DNA from: Pseudomonas fildesensis
GTDB taxonomy: Bacteria; Pseudomonadota; Gammaproteobacteria; Pseudomonadales; Pseudomonadaceae
Length of the DNA stretch: 64,000 nt
Reading direction: 5' to 3'
NCBI RefSeq assembly: GCF_001050345.1
Contig: NZ_LFMW01000001.1
Coordinates: 1 to 64,000, forward strand
Below are positions 8,684 to 19,213 of the stretch, piece by piece. The position numbers were made by a program, and so were the translations under genes. The notes beneath the pieces were generated by a model. It was given only the letters and a program-made list of their open reading frames with translations, ran no database searches and had not been told where the DNA came from. Each line of letters opens with the position of its first letter. Within the stretch, counting starts at the first letter, position 1.

Positions 8684-9766
8684 ATGAGCAAGCAGATTCT
8701 GATTCTCCCTGGCGACGGTATTGGTCCGGAAATCATGGCCGAAGCGGTCAAAGTCCTGGAATTGGCCAACACCAAGTACAGCCTGGGCTTCGAATTGAGC
8801 CACGACGTGATCGGCGGCGCCGCCATCGACAAACACGGCGTGCCCCTGGCCGACGAAACCCTGGACCGCGCTCGCGCTGCCGATGCCGTGCTGCTGGGCG
8901 CCGTGGGCGGCCCGAAGTGGGACAGGATCGAACGTGACATCCGCCCTGAGCGCGGCCTGCTGAAAATCCGCGCGCAATTGGGCCTGTTCGGCAACTTGCG
9001 CCCGGCGATCCTCTACCCGCAACTGGCCGACGCTTCCAGCCTCAAGCCGGAAGTGGTGGCAGGCCTGGATATCCTGATCGTGCGTGAGCTGACCGGCGGT
9101 ATCTACTTCGGCTCGCCACGCGGCGTGCGCGAACTGGAAAATGGCGAGCGTCAGGCCTACGACACGCTGCCGTACAGCGAGAGCGAGATCCGCCGTATCG
9201 CCCGTGTCGGTTTCGACATGGCCCGCGTGCGTGGCAAGAAAGTTTGCTCGGTGGACAAGGCCAACGTGCTGGCATCCAGCCAACTGTGGCGCGAAATCGT
9301 CGAAGAAGTCGCCAAGGACTACCCGGACGTCGAGCTGAGCCACATGTACGTCGATAACGCCGCGATGCAGCTGGTGCGCGCGCCGAAGCAGTTTGACGTG
9401 ATCGTTACCGATAACCTGTTCGGCGACATCCTGTCCGACCAGGCTTCCATGCTCACCGGCTCTATCGGCATGCTGCCGTCGGCGTCCCTGGACACCAACA
9501 ACAAGGGCATGTACGAGCCCTGCCACGGTTCGGCGCCGGACATCGCTGGCCAGGGCATTGCCAACCCGTTGGCGACCATCCTGTCGGTCTCGATGATGCT
9601 GCGTTACAGCTTCAACCTGACGGACGCGGCGGATGCCATCGAGAAGGCCGTCAGCCTGGTGCTGGACCAGGGCCTGCGCACCGGCGACATCTGGTCGCAG
9701 GGTTGCACCAAGGTCGGGACGCAAGAAATGGGCGACGCAGTAGTCGCCGCGCTGCGGAATCTGTAA
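8684..9766 (+). CDS. leuB: 3-isopropylmalate dehydrogenase
   Basis: 360 aa. ATG 8684 follows TGAGGAACGC. It begins with Leu-Pro-Gly-Asp-Gly-Ile-Gly-Pro-Glu and carries Gly-Gly-Ile-Tyr-Phe-Gly, the tyrosine/lysine catalytic region, and [10 protein letters not shown] for metal binding. It oxidises and decarboxylates 3-isopropylmalate to 2-oxoisocaproate with NAD. It is read in the same direction as leuCD and the downstream asd. Confidence 0.98.
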   Translation: MSKQILILPGDGIGPEIMAEAVKVLELANTKYSLGFELSHDVIGGAAIDKHGVPLADETLDRARAADAVLLGAVGGPKWDRIERDIRPERGLLKIRAQLGLFGNLRPAILYPQLADASSLKPEVVAGLDILIVRELTGGIYFGSPRGVRELENGERQAYDTLPYSESEIRRIARVGFDMARVRGKKVCSVDKANVLASSQLWREIVEEVAKDYPDVELSHMYVDNAAMQLVRAPKQFDVIVTDNLFGDILSDQASMLTGSIGMLPSASLDTNNKGMYEPCHGSAPDIAGQGIANPLATILSVSMMLRYSFNLTDAADAIEKAVSLVLDQGLRTGDIWSQGCTKVGTQEMGDAVVAALRNL

Positions 9767-9830
9767 TCTCTCGGGCCCGCTTGCAGTTGTTGCTGCAAGG
9801 CGGCCCACTTTTTAACAAGGTGTAGTTGCG

Positions 9831-10943
9831 ATGAAACGTGTAGGTCTGATCGGTTGGCGCGGTATGGTCGGTTCCGTGCTCATGCAGCGGATGCTGGAAG
9901 AGCAGGATTTCGATCTTATTGAGCCGGTGTTTTTCACCACTTCGAACGTTGGTGGCCAAGGGCCGTCCGTGGGCAAGGATATTGCCCCACTCAAGGACGC
10001 CTACAGCATTGAAGAGCTGAAAACCCTCGACGTGATTCTGACCTGCCAGGGCGGCGACTACACCAGCGAAGTCTTCCCCAAGCTGCGCGAAGCGGGCTGG
10101 CAGGGTTACTGGATCGATGCCGCGTCGAGCCTGCGTATGCAGGACGATGCCGTGATCGTGCTCGACCCGGTCAACCGCAAGGTCATCGACCAGCAGCTGG
10201 ATGCCGGTACCAAGAACTATATCGGCGGCAACTGCACCGTCAGCTTGATGCTGATGGGCCTGGGCGGCCTCTTCGAAGCCGGCCTGGTCGAGTGGATGAG
10301 CGCCATGACCTATCAGGCGGCCTCCGGCGCTGGTGCGCAGAACATGCGTGAGCTGATCAAGCAGATGGGCGCTACCCACGCTGCTGTCGCCGATCAATTG
10401 GCCGACCCGGCCAGCGCGATCCTCGACATCGACCGCCGCGTGGCCGAAGCCATGCGCAGCGATGCGTACCCGACCGAGAACTTCGGTGTGCCATTGGCCG
10501 GTAGCTTGATTCCGTGGATCGACAAGGAGCTGCCGAACGGTCAGAGCCGCGAAGAGTGGAAGGCCCAGGCCGAAACCAACAAGATCCTCGGCCGCTTCAA
10601 GAGCCCGATCCCGGTGGACGGCATCTGCGTGCGCATCGGCGCCATGCGTTGCCACAGCCAGGCGCTGACCATCAAGCTGAACAAAGACGTGCCGATCGCT
10701 GATATCGAAGGGCTGATCAGCCAGCACAACCCGTGGGTCAAGCTGGTACCGAACAACCGCGACATCAGCATGCAGGAGCTGAGCCCGACCAAGGTCACCG
10801 GCACCCTGAATGTACCGGTTGGCCGCCTGCGTAAGCTGAACATGGGCACCCAGTACCTGGGCGCGTTCACCGTCGGCGACCAACTGCTGTGGGGCGCGGC
10901 CGAACCGCTGCGCCGCATGCTGCGGATTCTGCTGGAGCGTTGA
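9831..10943 (+). CDS. asd: Aspartate-semialdehyde dehydrogenase
   Basis: 370 aa, the gamma-proteobacterial Asd length. NADP-binding Gly-Trp-Arg-Gly-Met-Val-Gly-Ser opens the protein and the catalytic cysteine is in Gly-Gly-Asn-Cys-Thr-Val-Ser near residue 135. It makes aspartate semialdehyde for lysine, diaminopimelate, threonine and methionine synthesis, so it is essential for the cell wall. A strong intrinsic terminator follows after 21 bases. A second, degenerate paralogue lies just downstream. Confidence 0.98.
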   Translation: MKRVGLIGWRGMVGSVLMQRMLEEQDFDLIEPVFFTTSNVGGQGPSVGKDIAPLKDAYSIEELKTLDVILTCQGGDYTSEVFPKLREAGWQGYWIDAASSLRMQDDAVIVLDPVNRKVIDQQLDAGTKNYIGGNCTVSLMLMGLGGLFEAGLVEWMSAMTYQAASGAGAQNMRELIKQMGATHAAVADQLADPASAILDIDRRVAEAMRSDAYPTENFGVPLAGSLIPWIDKELPNGQSREEWKAQAETNKILGRFKSPIPVDGICVRIGAMRCHSQALTIKLNKDVPIADIEGLISQHNPWVKLVPNNRDISMQELSPTKVTGTLNVPVGRLRKLNMGTQYLGAFTVGDQLLWGAAEPLRRMLRILLER

Positions 10944-10964
10944 TCGCCTGAGGCAGTAACAGAA

Positions 10965-10996
10965 ACCCGCGCCTGGAGACAGGCGCGGGTTTTTTA
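10965..10996 (+). terminator. Intrinsic terminator after asd
   Basis: An 11-bp perfect stem (ACCCGCGCCTG, 10965-10975; complement 10980-10990) with a GAGA tetraloop runs straight into a stretch of T residues. It should end the leuB-asd transcript. Confidence 0.93.
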
Positions 10997-11020
10997 TTGG
11001 TGCGCCAGGCATGGCGCGTA

Positions 11021-11137
11021 TTGATCGTTCCCACGCTCCGCGTGGGAATGCCGCCATGGACGCTCCGCGTCCGCTCTTGACGCTGTGACGCGGAGCACCA
11101 CGGGATGCATTCCCAGACGGAGCGTGGGAACAATCAA
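11021..11137. repeat. Dispersed palindromic repeat (GTTCCCACGCTCCG family)
   Basis: Outer arms TTGATCGTTCCCACGCTCCG (11021-11040) and a near-perfect inverted copy ending at 11137 enclose smaller palindromes (CGTGGGAATG, GACGCTCCGCGTC, GACGCGGAGC). This composite hairpin family is common between genes in fluorescent pseudomonads and differs from the GTGGGAGGGG REPs. It lies between the asd terminator and the asd paralogue. Confidence 0.75.
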
Positions 11138-11234
11138 GCAGGGGATTTTTCCAGCCATGAAAATGTGTGCAATTGCCTCACCCCGAGCCACCCGGTAAAG
11201 TGCCGCTCCCCCCGCAATGCCCGAGGCAGCCCCC

Positions 11235-12245
11235 ATGACCCAGACCTTTGATATCGCCGTGATCGGCGCCACCGGTACCGTTGGCGAGACCCTGGTGCAG
11301 ATTCTCGAAGAGCTGAGCTTTCCGGTGGGCACCTTGCATCTGCTGGCGGGCAGCAACTCTGCCGGCGCGTCGGTGCCGTTTCGCGGCAAGAATGTGCGGG
11401 TGCGGGAGGTCGATGAATTTGACTTCAGCAAGGTGCAACTGGCCTTCTTCGCGGCCGGCCCGGCGGTGACCTTGAGCTTCGCCCCGCGCGCCACAGCGGC
11501 GGGCTGTTCGGTGATCGACCTGTCGGGTGCGTTGCCGGCCGAGCAGGCGCCCCCAGTGGTGCCGGAAGCCAACGCCCATGTGCTGGACGGTTTGAAAAAG
11601 CCCTTCCAGCTGAGCAGTCCGAGCCCTTCCTCCACCCACCTCGCGGTAGTGCTGGCGCCGTTGCGCGGCTTCCTGGACATTCAGCGCGTCAGCGTTACCG
11701 CTAGCCTGGCGGTCTCTGCCCAGGGCCGTGAAGCCGTCAGTGAGCTGGCCCGGCAGACTGCAGAGCTGCTGAATGTGCGCCCGCTGGAGCCCAAGTTCTT
11801 TGATCGGCAAATGGCCTTCAACCTGCTGGCCCAAGTCGGCACGCCAGACGCCCAGGGTCATACAGCGCTTGAGAAACGTCTGATACAGGAGCTGCGTGCC
11901 GTGCTGGAAACTCCTTTGCTAAAGATTTCCGCGACTTGCGTTCAAGCCCCGGTGTTTTTTGGCGATAGCCTGACAGTGTCGTTGCAATTGGGCGCACCGG
12001 TGGACCTCGCCGCCGTCAATCGCGCGCTCGAAGCCGCACCCGGTATCGAGTGGGTGGAAGAGGGTGATTACCCGACTGCCGTTGGCGATGCGGTTGGCCA
12101 GGACGTGGTGTATGTGGGACGGGTTCGCGCCGGTGTGGACGACCCGGCGGAACTAAATATGTGGCTGACGTCAGATAACGTACGCAAAGGCGCAGCGCTG
12201 AATGCCGTGCAACTGGCGCAGTTGTTGATAAAAGGCCTTGTGTAA
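11235..12245 (+). CDS. usg: Asd-like protein of the USG-1 type, catalytic cysteine absent
   Basis: 336 aa. ATG 11235 (GAGG eight bases upstream) is preferred to in-frame ATG 11217. The N-terminal Rossmann motif Gly-Ala-Thr-Gly-Thr-Val-Gly-Glu is intact. At the position of the catalytic Asn-Cys-Thr of true semialdehyde dehydrogenases the protein reads Ser-Pro-Ser-Pro-Ser-Ser-Thr, with no cysteine nearby. It is therefore unlikely to be an active dehydrogenase. Position between asd and fimV equals that of PA3116. USG-1 proteins have no settled function; a structural or regulatory role is possible. Confidence 0.88.
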   Translation: MTQTFDIAVIGATGTVGETLVQILEELSFPVGTLHLLAGSNSAGASVPFRGKNVRVREVDEFDFSKVQLAFFAAGPAVTLSFAPRATAAGCSVIDLSGALPAEQAPPVVPEANAHVLDGLKKPFQLSSPSPSSTHLAVVLAPLRGFLDIQRVSVTASLAVSAQGREAVSELARQTAELLNVRPLEPKFFDRQMAFNLLAQVGTPDAQGHTALEKRLIQELRAVLETPLLKISATCVQAPVFFGDSLTVSLQLGAPVDLAAVNRALEAAPGIEWVEEGDYPTAVGDAVGQDVVYVGRVRAGVDDPAELNMWLTSDNVRKGAALNAVQLAQLLIKGLV

Positions 12246-12407
12246 AAGATACTTGGCGGCAATTTGTAGATTGATTCTAGCCAAGCGCTATGCTTGGCAC
12301 CTAGCAGCAACAGAAGCGCGTCGGTGACCTATCGGCTCGCCATGCCTTATGGCAGCGGTTACCAACCTTCTCGCAGGCCGGGGAGTGTTCACACAAGGGA
12401 TGAGGCT

Positions 12408-14969
12408 ATGGTTCAAGTTCGCAAACTGGTGTTAGCAATAGCGGCCGCCTCGGCGCTGTCCTCCGGTATGGCGCAGGCGTTGCAGCTTGGGGAGATGACC
12501 CTCAAGTCGAAGCTGAACCAGCCGTTGTCGGTGGAAATTGAATTGCTCGATGTCGGTGGCCTCACCGCTTCCGAGATCACGCCGAGCCTGGCGTCATCCC
12601 AGGCGTTTGTGGATGCAGGCGTGGATCGCCAGGCGTTTCTCAATGACCTGACCTTCACCCCGGTGATCAACCCGAATGGCCGCAGCGTGGTGCGTGTCAC
12701 CTCCAGCAAGCCGTTGCCGGATTCCTACGTACGGTTCCTGCTGCAGGTGCAATGGCCCAATGGCCGCCTGATGCGTGACTACAGCGTATTGCTCGACCCG
12801 GCCAAGTTTGATCAGCCTGCACTGACCGCCGCTGCGCCCGCGCCTCGCTTGTCTGCGCCGGCCAGCACTGCGCCCGCCATAAGTAAGCCGGCGCAGCACA
12901 CCACTACGCCCCACGACACGCTGTGGGAAATCGCCGAGAAGCACCGCAATGGTGGTTCGGTGCAGCAGACGATGCTGGCCATCCAGGCGCTCAACCCCGG
13001 CGCCTTTATCGACGGCAATATCAATCGCCTGAAAACCGGCCAGGTCCTGCGCCTGCCGGACACCGTACAAAGCACCGCATTGCCCCAGCCTCAGGCCATT
13101 GCCGAAGTCACCGCGCAGAACAGCGCCTGGCGCAAGGGCCGTCGCACTGCGGCGAATCAAGCGGCCGGCAAGCAGCAACTGGACGCCACCAAGCGCACCC
13201 AGGCGGGCAATGCACCGTCGAGTACCAACGCCAAGGACAACTTGAGCCTGGTCTCGGCCGATGCGGCCAAGAAGGGCGCGAAAGGCAAGGCCGGCGATGG
13301 TCAGGCCCTGAGCGACAAACTGGCGATGACCCAGGAACAACTGGATACCACCCGTCGCGATAACGACGAACTGAAAAGCCGCGCGGCCGATCTGCAAAGC
13401 CAGTTGGACAAGCTGCAAAAGCTGATTCAACTGAAAAACGATCAACTGGCCCGTTTGCAGGCTGACAAGGCTGATCCGGTCGCCCCGGCGACTGCCGCGA
13501 CTGCCGCGATCTCCGCCCAGTTGGCAAGCGACCCGGCGGCGGCACCTGTCGCACCGGCAGCCGATGCGCCTGCGCCCCCCTCTGTAGCGCCAGCGCCAGA
13601 GCCGATCAAACCGGCTGCAGCGCCTGCTGGCAGTGAAGGCAAATTCAACGACCTGCTGACGAATCCGGTTGTCCTTTGGGTACTTGGCGGTGCAGCTTTA
13701 TTGCTGGCGTTTTTGCTGCTGTTGTTGGGCGTGCGCCATCGTAACGCCCGCCGCGAAGACGAAAAGCATCTGCGTATGGCGCGGGCCCTGGCCGAAGAGC
13801 CGGAATTCAAATCGGATATTGACCACGACCTGCCGCCAGACAGCTTTGAAGGCCTGGAAGTGCCGCCGCCGAGCGTCAAGCTGGCCGCTGCGCCAGCGCC
13901 CGTCGTTGAGCCAGTCGTGATGCCGACCGTTGCGTCCGTGCTTGCACCGTTGGCAGTGGCTGTAAACCCGACCAATTCCAGTGACGCGCTGGCACAGGCA
14001 CAGTCCCATATCGACCGTGGTCACTTAAACCAGGCCGCGGATGTATTGGAGCAAGCAATCAAGCACGAGCCCAAGCGCAGTGACCTGCGTTTGAAGCTGA
14101 TGGAAGTCTACGGCCTGCAAAGCGACAAGGACGGCTTCGTCACCCAGGAGCGCCAACTGGTCGCCAATGGCGAGAACCATGCCCAGGTCGAGCAGCTCAA
14201 GTCGCGCTTCCCGGCCATGGCCGTGTTGGCAGCGGGTGTCAGTGCCGCCGTCGCCGCTGCGGCGTTGGACGCGCAATACGTGAAGGACCTGCTGGAAGAC
14301 AAACCGGCAGCACCGGCCGCTGAAGCCGAGGCGCTCGACACCGACTTTGACCTGAGCCTGGATGACCTCGAGGCTGCTTCGCCGGCCAACCTGGAAGACG
14401 AGCTGAGTTTTGAGTCGGTGCTGCAACAGCAGACCGAAGCCAAGGCGAGCCCGGACGACCTGTCCGACTTCGATCTGGACATGCAGTTGGATGCACCGGC
14501 TTCTGCGCAATCGGACGACGACTTCCTTTCCGGTCTTGAGGACCAGATGAAGGATGTGCCGGCGGTCGAACCACCGACCCTGACGCCTGCCGCGCTGGAT
14601 GACTTCGATCTGCCGGAAGACTTTGACCTGTCCCTGGCCGATGAGCCGGACGCTCCGGCTGCCGCCAAGCCCGACGCGTTCGCTTCGGAACTGGATGACG
14701 TCAACGCCGAGTTGGACCGCCTGTCCCAGAGCTTGGAGAGTCCGCCCATCGAGCCTACCTTCACCGCTGAAGATGCAGCGCTGGGTGGCGACGAGCCGGA
14801 ATTCGATTTCCTCTCCGGTACCAATGAAGTGGCGACCAAGCTCGATTTGGCGCAAGCCTATATCGACATGGGCGATGCGGACGGCGCACGGGATATCCTT
14901 TCCGAGGTTTTGACGGAAGGTAACGACGGCCAGCGCAGCGAAGCCAAGGAAATGCTCGGCAAAATCTGA
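12408..14969 (+). CDS. fimV: FimV, peptidoglycan-binding polar hub protein
   Basis: 853 aa. ATG 12408 begins a normal signal peptide (Met-Val-Gln-Val-Arg-Lys, hydrophobic core, Ala-Gln-Ala); an upstream in-frame start at 12294 gives an implausible leader. Order: periplasmic FimV N-domain (27-135), LysM-like segment (about 163-215), coiled coil (about 300-350), Pro/Ala linker, one transmembrane helix (about 420-442), cytoplasmic Asp/Glu-rich region with TPR near 530-580, and the conserved FimV C-terminal TPR (807-852). In P. aeruginosa FimV assembles the type IV pilus secretin and raises cAMP through polar proteins. The gene is followed by a REP pair. Confidence 0.93.
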   Translation: MVQVRKLVLAIAAASALSSGMAQALQLGEMTLKSKLNQPLSVEIELLDVGGLTASEITPSLASSQAFVDAGVDRQAFLNDLTFTPVINPNGRSVVRVTSSKPLPDSYVRFLLQVQWPNGRLMRDYSVLLDPAKFDQPALTAAAPAPRLSAPASTAPAISKPAQHTTTPHDTLWEIAEKHRNGGSVQQTMLAIQALNPGAFIDGNINRLKTGQVLRLPDTVQSTALPQPQAIAEVTAQNSAWRKGRRTAANQAAGKQQLDATKRTQAGNAPSSTNAKDNLSLVSADAAKKGAKGKAGDGQALSDKLAMTQEQLDTTRRDNDELKSRAADLQSQLDKLQKLIQLKNDQLARLQADKADPVAPATAATAAISAQLASDPAAAPVAPAADAPAPPSVAPAPEPIKPAAAPAGSEGKFNDLLTNPVVLWVLGGAALLLAFLLLLLGVRHRNARREDEKHLRMARALAEEPEFKSDIDHDLPPDSFEGLEVPPPSVKLAAAPAPVVEPVVMPTVASVLAPLAVAVNPTNSSDALAQAQSHIDRGHLNQAADVLEQAIKHEPKRSDLRLKLMEVYGLQSDKDGFVTQERQLVANGENHAQVEQLKSRFPAMAVLAAGVSAAVAAAALDAQYVKDLLEDKPAAPAAEAEALDTDFDLSLDDLEAASPANLEDELSFESVLQQQTEAKASPDDLSDFDLDMQLDAPASAQSDDDFLSGLEDQMKDVPAVEPPTLTPAALDDFDLPEDFDLSLADEPDAPAAAKPDAFASELDDVNAELDRLSQSLESPPIEPTFTAEDAALGGDEPEFDFLSGTNEVATKLDLAQAYIDMGDADGARDILSEVLTEGNDGQRSEAKEMLGKI

Positions 14970-14988
14970 AGATCGACGCCAATCCAAA

Positions 14989-15111
14989 TGTGGGAGCGGA
15001 CTTGTGTGGGAGTGGGCTTGCTCCCGATTGCGCTGAGACAGTCAGCGTAAATGTTGAATGAAAGACCATCGGGAGCAAGCGCACTCCCACACAAGCCCGC
15101 TCCCACATTGG
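14989..15111. repeat. Nested REP pair between fimV and truA
   Basis: An outer palindrome (TGTGGGAGCGGACTTGTGTG at 14990 and its inverted match ending near 15110) encloses an inner REP pair (GGGAGTGGGCTTGCTCCCGAT and ATCGGGAGCAAGCGCACTCCC). The spacer is AT-rich. The nesting suggests one REPIN inserted in, or duplicated within, another. Confidence 0.8.
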
Positions 15112-15192
15112 TTCACCGCAACAAAAGCGCCCCTCACATGTCCTCCGCCTTTATAATGGCCGCCTTTGCGCAACTCATCAGGCTCTCAGTTC

Positions 15193-16047
15193 TTGGCAAA
15201 TATAGATAACGCGGCCGCCGAATTGGCGGCCGCAGGCTTTTACCGAATCGCCCTGGGCGTGGAATACAAAGGCTCGCGGTACCGCGGCTGGCAGCGCCAG
15301 GCGTCGGGGGTGCTGACCGTGCAGGAAACCCTGGAGAAGGCCCTGTCGAAAGTCGCCGACTCCCCGGTGTCGCTGATGTGCGCCGGGCGTACCGACGCTG
15401 GCGTGCACGCCTGTGGCCAGGTTGTGCACTTCGACACCCAGGCCGAACGATCGATGAAAGCGTGGGTGATGGGCGCAAATATCAATTTGCCCCATGACGT
15501 CAGCGTCAGCTGGGCCAAGGTCATGCCTGCGGACTTTCATGCGCGCTTCAAGGCTATCGCCCGGCGTTATCGCTATGTGATCTATAACGACCAGATCCGC
15601 CCAGCGCACCTCAACGAAGAAATTACCTGGAACCACCGCCCGCTGGATGCCGAGCGCATGGCCGAGGCCGCGCAGCATCTGGTCGGGGTCCATGATTTCA
15701 GCGCGTTCCGTGCCGGCCAGTGCCAGGCCAAGTCGCCGATCAAGGAAGTCCACCACCTGCGGGTGACCCGCCACGGCAAGATGATCGTGCTGGATATCCG
15801 CGCCGGGGCGTTCCTGCATCACATGGTACGAAACATTGCCGGGGTGCTGATGACCATCGGTACCGGCGAACGTCCGGTGGAATGGGCCAAGGAAGTGTTG
15901 GAGAGCCGGGTTCGCCGCACCGGTGGCGTCACGGCGCATCCATTCGGCCTGTACTTGGTGGATGTGGAGTACCGCGACGAGTTCGAGCTGCCGGAACGCT
16001 TCATCGGGCCACACTTCCTCACAGGTTTCAGCGAACTTGGCGGCTGA
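15193..16047 (+). CDS. truA: tRNA pseudouridine(38-40) synthase
   Basis: 284 aa from TTG 15193; TTG 15166 in the same frame is the alternative, and no ATG is available before the conserved core, so the start is uncertain. The catalytic aspartate is in Cys-Ala-Gly-Arg-Thr-Asp-Ala-Gly-Val-His. It converts uridines 38-40 in the tRNA anticodon arm to pseudouridine. It is followed at 64 bases by trpF. In Pseudomonas truA, trpF, accD and folC are neighbours. Confidence 0.95.
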   Translation: MANIDNAAAELAAAGFYRIALGVEYKGSRYRGWQRQASGVLTVQETLEKALSKVADSPVSLMCAGRTDAGVHACGQVVHFDTQAERSMKAWVMGANINLPHDVSVSWAKVMPADFHARFKAIARRYRYVIYNDQIRPAHLNEEITWNHRPLDAERMAEAAQHLVGVHDFSAFRAGQCQAKSPIKEVHHLRVTRHGKMIVLDIRAGAFLHHMVRNIAGVLMTIGTGERPVEWAKEVLESRVRRTGGVTAHPFGLYLVDVEYRDEFELPERFIGPHFLTGFSELGG

Positions 16048-16111
16048 CGCCCGGAAAAGCTTTTGTTACCATCCGGGGCTTTCTCGGTCCAAACCCTGAG
16101 GTCTCTACGAC

Positions 16112-16744
16112 ATGTCAGCCGTTCGCAGCAAGATTTGCGGGATTACCCGCATAGAAGACGCGCTGGTGGCAGTCGAGGCCGGGGCAGATGCCATTGGTTT
16201 TGTGTTTTATGCCAAGAGCCCGCGGGCGGTGAATGTGTTGCAGGCGCGGGCAATCATTGCCGCATTGCCACCGTTCGTGACCACCGTGGGTTTGTTCGTC
16301 AATGCCAGTCGCTGCGAGCTCAACGAAACCCTCGATGCCGTGCAACTGGACATGCTGCAGTTCCACGGCGACGAATCCCCGGATGAATGCGAAAGCTATC
16401 AACGCCCGTATATCAAGGCGTTGCGGGTCAAGGCCGGCGACGACATCGCCGGTGCCTGCGCTGCCTACAGCAGCGCGCGCGGGATCTTGCTCGACACCTA
16501 TGTCGAAGGTGTACCTGGCGGCACGGGCGAAGCATTCGATTGGTCGCTGATCCCCGCGGGGCTGAGCAAGCCGATCATCCTTGCGGGTGGGCTTAATCCC
16601 GGGAATGTCGGGGCGGCCATCGAGCAGGTTCGGCCGTATGCCGTGGATGTCAGTGGCGGGGTAGAGCAGGGCAAGGGCATCAAGGATCACGGCAAGATTC
16701 GCGCATTCATGCAGGCCGTGCGCAACAGCAGTGGCGCGATGTGA
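16112..16744 (+). CDS. trpF: Phosphoribosylanthranilate isomerase
   Basis: 210 aa (beta/alpha) barrel. The catalytic cysteine is in Lys-Ile-Cys-Gly-Ile-Thr at residue 9 region and the phosphate-binding end has Ala-Gly-Gly-Leu-Asn-Pro and Asp-Val-Ser-Gly-Gly-Val-Glu. It carries out the Amadori rearrangement in tryptophan synthesis. As in other pseudomonads it is separated from the other trp genes and placed upstream of accD. Confidence 0.97.
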   Translation: MSAVRSKICGITRIEDALVAVEAGADAIGFVFYAKSPRAVNVLQARAIIAALPPFVTTVGLFVNASRCELNETLDAVQLDMLQFHGDESPDECESYQRPYIKALRVKAGDDIAGACAAYSSARGILLDTYVEGVPGGTGEAFDWSLIPAGLSKPIILAGGLNPGNVGAAIEQVRPYAVDVSGGVEQGKGIKDHGKIRAFMQAVRNSSGAM

Positions 16745-16988
16745 CGGCTGGCAGTCTGCCGCCGTCCATAACTACCACTGTGTAAAACAGCCCGGCGCCG
16801 CCTGTGGGTGGCCCGGAAACGAAGTGGCAACCCTGCGCTGGCAGGTTGTCTGGAAGGCTGAGGATGCAGGCTGGAAATGGCAGGTCGAAGGTCTGACCCC
16901 GTCCAGCATGCGTCATCGCCACATATGAATTTAGCTCAAGGGCATACGCGGGGCTGTGTTCAAGCCACCGGTACTGGAGAAAGAAAGC

Positions 16989-17909
16989 ATGAGCAACTGG
17001 TTAGTAGACAAACTGATCCCTTCGATCATGCGTTCCGAGGTGAAGAAAAGCTCGGTTCCTGAAGGTCTGTGGCACAAGTGCCCATCCTGCGACGCGGTGC
17101 TGTACCGCCCCGAGCTGGAAAAGACCCTGGATGTTTGCCCCAAGTGCAACCACCACATGCGTATCGGCGCCCGCGCCCGCATCGACATCTTCCTCGACGC
17201 CGATGGCCGTAACGAGCTGGGCGCTGACCTGGAGCCGGTTGACCGTCTCAAGTTCCGCGACGGCAAGAAGTACAAGGACCGCCTGACCGCTGCGCAGAAG
17301 CAGACCGGCGAGAAAGACGCGCTGATTTCCGTCAGCGGCAAGCTGTTGGGCATGCCGGTGGTGGTGTCGGCGTTTGAGTTCTCGTTCATGGGTGGCTCCA
17401 TGGGCGCCATCGTCGGTGAGCGTTTCGTACGTGCCGCCAACTACGCCCTGGAAAACCGTTGCCCGATGATCTGCTTCGCCGCCTCCGGTGGCGCGCGTAT
17501 GCAGGAAGCCCTGATTTCCCTGATGCAAATGGCCAAGACCTCTGCGGTACTGGCGCGTCTGCGCGAAGAAGGCATCCCGTTCATCTCCGTGCTGACCGAC
17601 CCGGTCTACGGCGGCGTTTCCGCCAGTCTCGCGATGCTGGGTGACGTGATCGTCGGCGAGCCGAAAGCCCTGATCGGCTTTGCCGGCCCGCGCGTGATCG
17701 AACAGACCGTGCGCGAAAAACTGCCGGAAGGCTTCCAGCGCAGCGAGTTCCTGCTGGAGCACGGCGCTATCGACATGATCCTCGCCCGCAGTGAGCTGCG
17801 TCCACGGCTGGGTAGCCTGCTGGCGCAAATGATGGGCCTGCCGACACCGGTTTACGTCGCGCCTAAAATCGAGCCAATCGTTGTGCCGCCGGTGCCTGCA
17901 AACCTATGA
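16989..17909 (+). CDS. accD: Acetyl-CoA carboxylase carboxyltransferase beta subunit
   Basis: 306 aa from ATG 16989 (GGAGAAAGAAAGC upstream). A four-cysteine zinc ribbon, Cys-Pro-Ser-Cys and Cys-Pro-Lys-Cys 15 residues apart, precedes the carboxyltransferase domain with Gly-Gly-Ser-Met-Gly and Ser-Gly-Gly-Ala-Arg-Met. With AccA it transfers carboxybiotin to acetyl-CoA to make malonyl-CoA. The stop overlaps the folC start by four bases (ATGA), so translation is coupled. Confidence 0.98.
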   Translation: MSNWLVDKLIPSIMRSEVKKSSVPEGLWHKCPSCDAVLYRPELEKTLDVCPKCNHHMRIGARARIDIFLDADGRNELGADLEPVDRLKFRDGKKYKDRLTAAQKQTGEKDALISVSGKLLGMPVVVSAFEFSFMGGSMGAIVGERFVRAANYALENRCPMICFAASGGARMQEALISLMQMAKTSAVLARLREEGIPFISVLTDPVYGGVSASLAMLGDVIVGEPKALIGFAGPRVIEQTVREKLPEGFQRSEFLLEHGAIDMILARSELRPRLGSLLAQMMGLPTPVYVAPKIEPIVVPPVPANL

Positions 17910-19213
17910 CCCAACGGACCCTGGGCGAATGGCTCGCCTACCTTGAGCAGTTGCATCCATCAGCCATCGATATGGGCCTGGAGCGCTCGCAACAGGTAGC
18001 GGCCCGCCTCGGGTTGGGCAGGCCGGCACCGCGTGTAATCACGGTGACCGGCACCAACGGCAAAGGCTCGACCTGTGCATTTGTCGCCGCGTTGCTGCAA
18101 GCCCAGGGGCTGAGCGTCGGCGTATACAACTCGCCACACCTGCTGCGCTACAACGAGCGGGTGCAGCTCAATGGGGTCGAAGCCACTGACGAGCAGTTGT
18201 GCGAAGCCTTCGCTGCACTGGATGTCGGGCGCGGCGAGATTTCCCTGACTTATTTCGAGATGGGCACCCTGGCGGCGTTCTGGCTGTTCGAGCGTGCGCA
18301 ACTGGATGTGGTCGTATTGGAGGTTGGCCTGGGTGGGCGTCTGGACACGGTCAACGTGGTGGATGCCGACCTGGCGCTGGTTACCAGTATTGGCGTCGAC
18401 CATACCGACTACCTGGGCGATACCCGCGAATCCGTGGCCTATGAAAAGGCCGGGATCTTCCGCCAGGGCAAACCAGCGCTGTGCGGTGACCTGGACCCGC
18501 CGCATACCTTGCTCGACAAGGTGCGCGAGCTCGATTGCCCGTTTTTCCTGCGTGGCCGCGAATTCAATCTCGAGATAAGCGAGCAGTACTGGCAATGGCG
18601 TGGGCGTAATACGCGTGGTCAGGTTGTTGAGCTGCGTGATCTGCCGCTCTTGAACCTGCCGATGGAAAACGCCGCGCTCGCCTTGCAAGCTTATCTGTTG
18701 TTGGATCTGCCGTGGCATGCGGAGCAGATTGCCGCGACATTGCTCGCTACGCGGGTAGTCGGGCGCCTCGACCGTCGTGCCTTCGATTGGAACGGCAAGC
18801 GCTTGAACCTGCTGCTGGATGTAGGGCACAACCCTCATGCTGCCGAGTATTTGGCGCAACGCCTGTCGCGCACGCCGCCGGTTGGGCGTCGCCTGGCGGT
18901 GTTCGGGCTGCTGGCCGACAAGGATCTGGAGGGAGTGGTTGCGCCGTTGCTGGGGAATGTCCAGGCTTGGGCGGTTGCACCCCTGGATTCGCCGCGCAGC
19001 CGTCCGGCTGTTGAGCTTGAGCTGGCCTTGCAGAACCTTGGAGCGTCCGTGGCGTCGTATGCAAGCGTCACTGCCGCCCTGGAGGCGCAGTGCGCGGTTG
19101 CCACGCCCGATGACGAGATTCTGTTGTTCGGATCATTTTATTGTGTTGCCGAGGCGCTTGAATGGTTGGCCCGGCGCTCCACGGAGGAAGCTGCACATGG
19201 CATTACTGGATAG
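17906..19213 (+). CDS. folC: Dihydrofolate synthase / folylpolyglutamate synthase
   Basis: 435 aa Mur-ligase-type enzyme. The ATP-binding loop Gly-Thr-Asn-Gly-Lys-Gly-Ser is near residue 50, and Asp-His-Thr-Asp-Tyr-Leu-Gly and His-Asn-Pro-His-Ala complete the signature. It adds glutamate to dihydropteroate and to folates. The start overlaps accD by four bases, and the downstream SPOR gene overlaps its last 17 bases, giving an accD-folC-dedD operon. Confidence 0.97.
   Translation: MTQRTLGEWLAYLEQLHPSAIDMGLERSQQVAARLGLGRPAPRVITVTGTNGKGSTCAFVAALLQAQGLSVGVYNSPHLLRYNERVQLNGVEATDEQLCEAFAALDVGRGEISLTYFEMGTLAAFWLFERAQLDVVVLEVGLGGRLDTVNVVDADLALVTSIGVDHTDYLGDTRESVAYEKAGIFRQGKPALCGDLDPPHTLLDKVRELDCPFFLRGREFNLEISEQYWQWRGRNTRGQVVELRDLPLLNLPMENAALALQAYLLLDLPWHAEQIAATLLATRVVGRLDRRAFDWNGKRLNLLLDVGHNPHAAEYLAQRLSRTPPVGRRLAVFGLLADKDLEGVVAPLLGNVQAWAVAPLDSPRSRPAVELELALQNLGASVASYASVTAALEAQCAVATPDDEILLFGSFYCVAEALEWLARRSTEEAAHGITG

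Noticed and set aside
11021..11137. A small-RNA gene made of nested hairpins
   Set aside because: The sequence belongs to a dispersed intergenic repeat family of Pseudomonas and has no clear promoter.
12294..12407. Extended N-terminus for FimV
   Set aside because: It would place a basic non-signal segment before a perfect signal peptide; ATG 12408 is clearly right.
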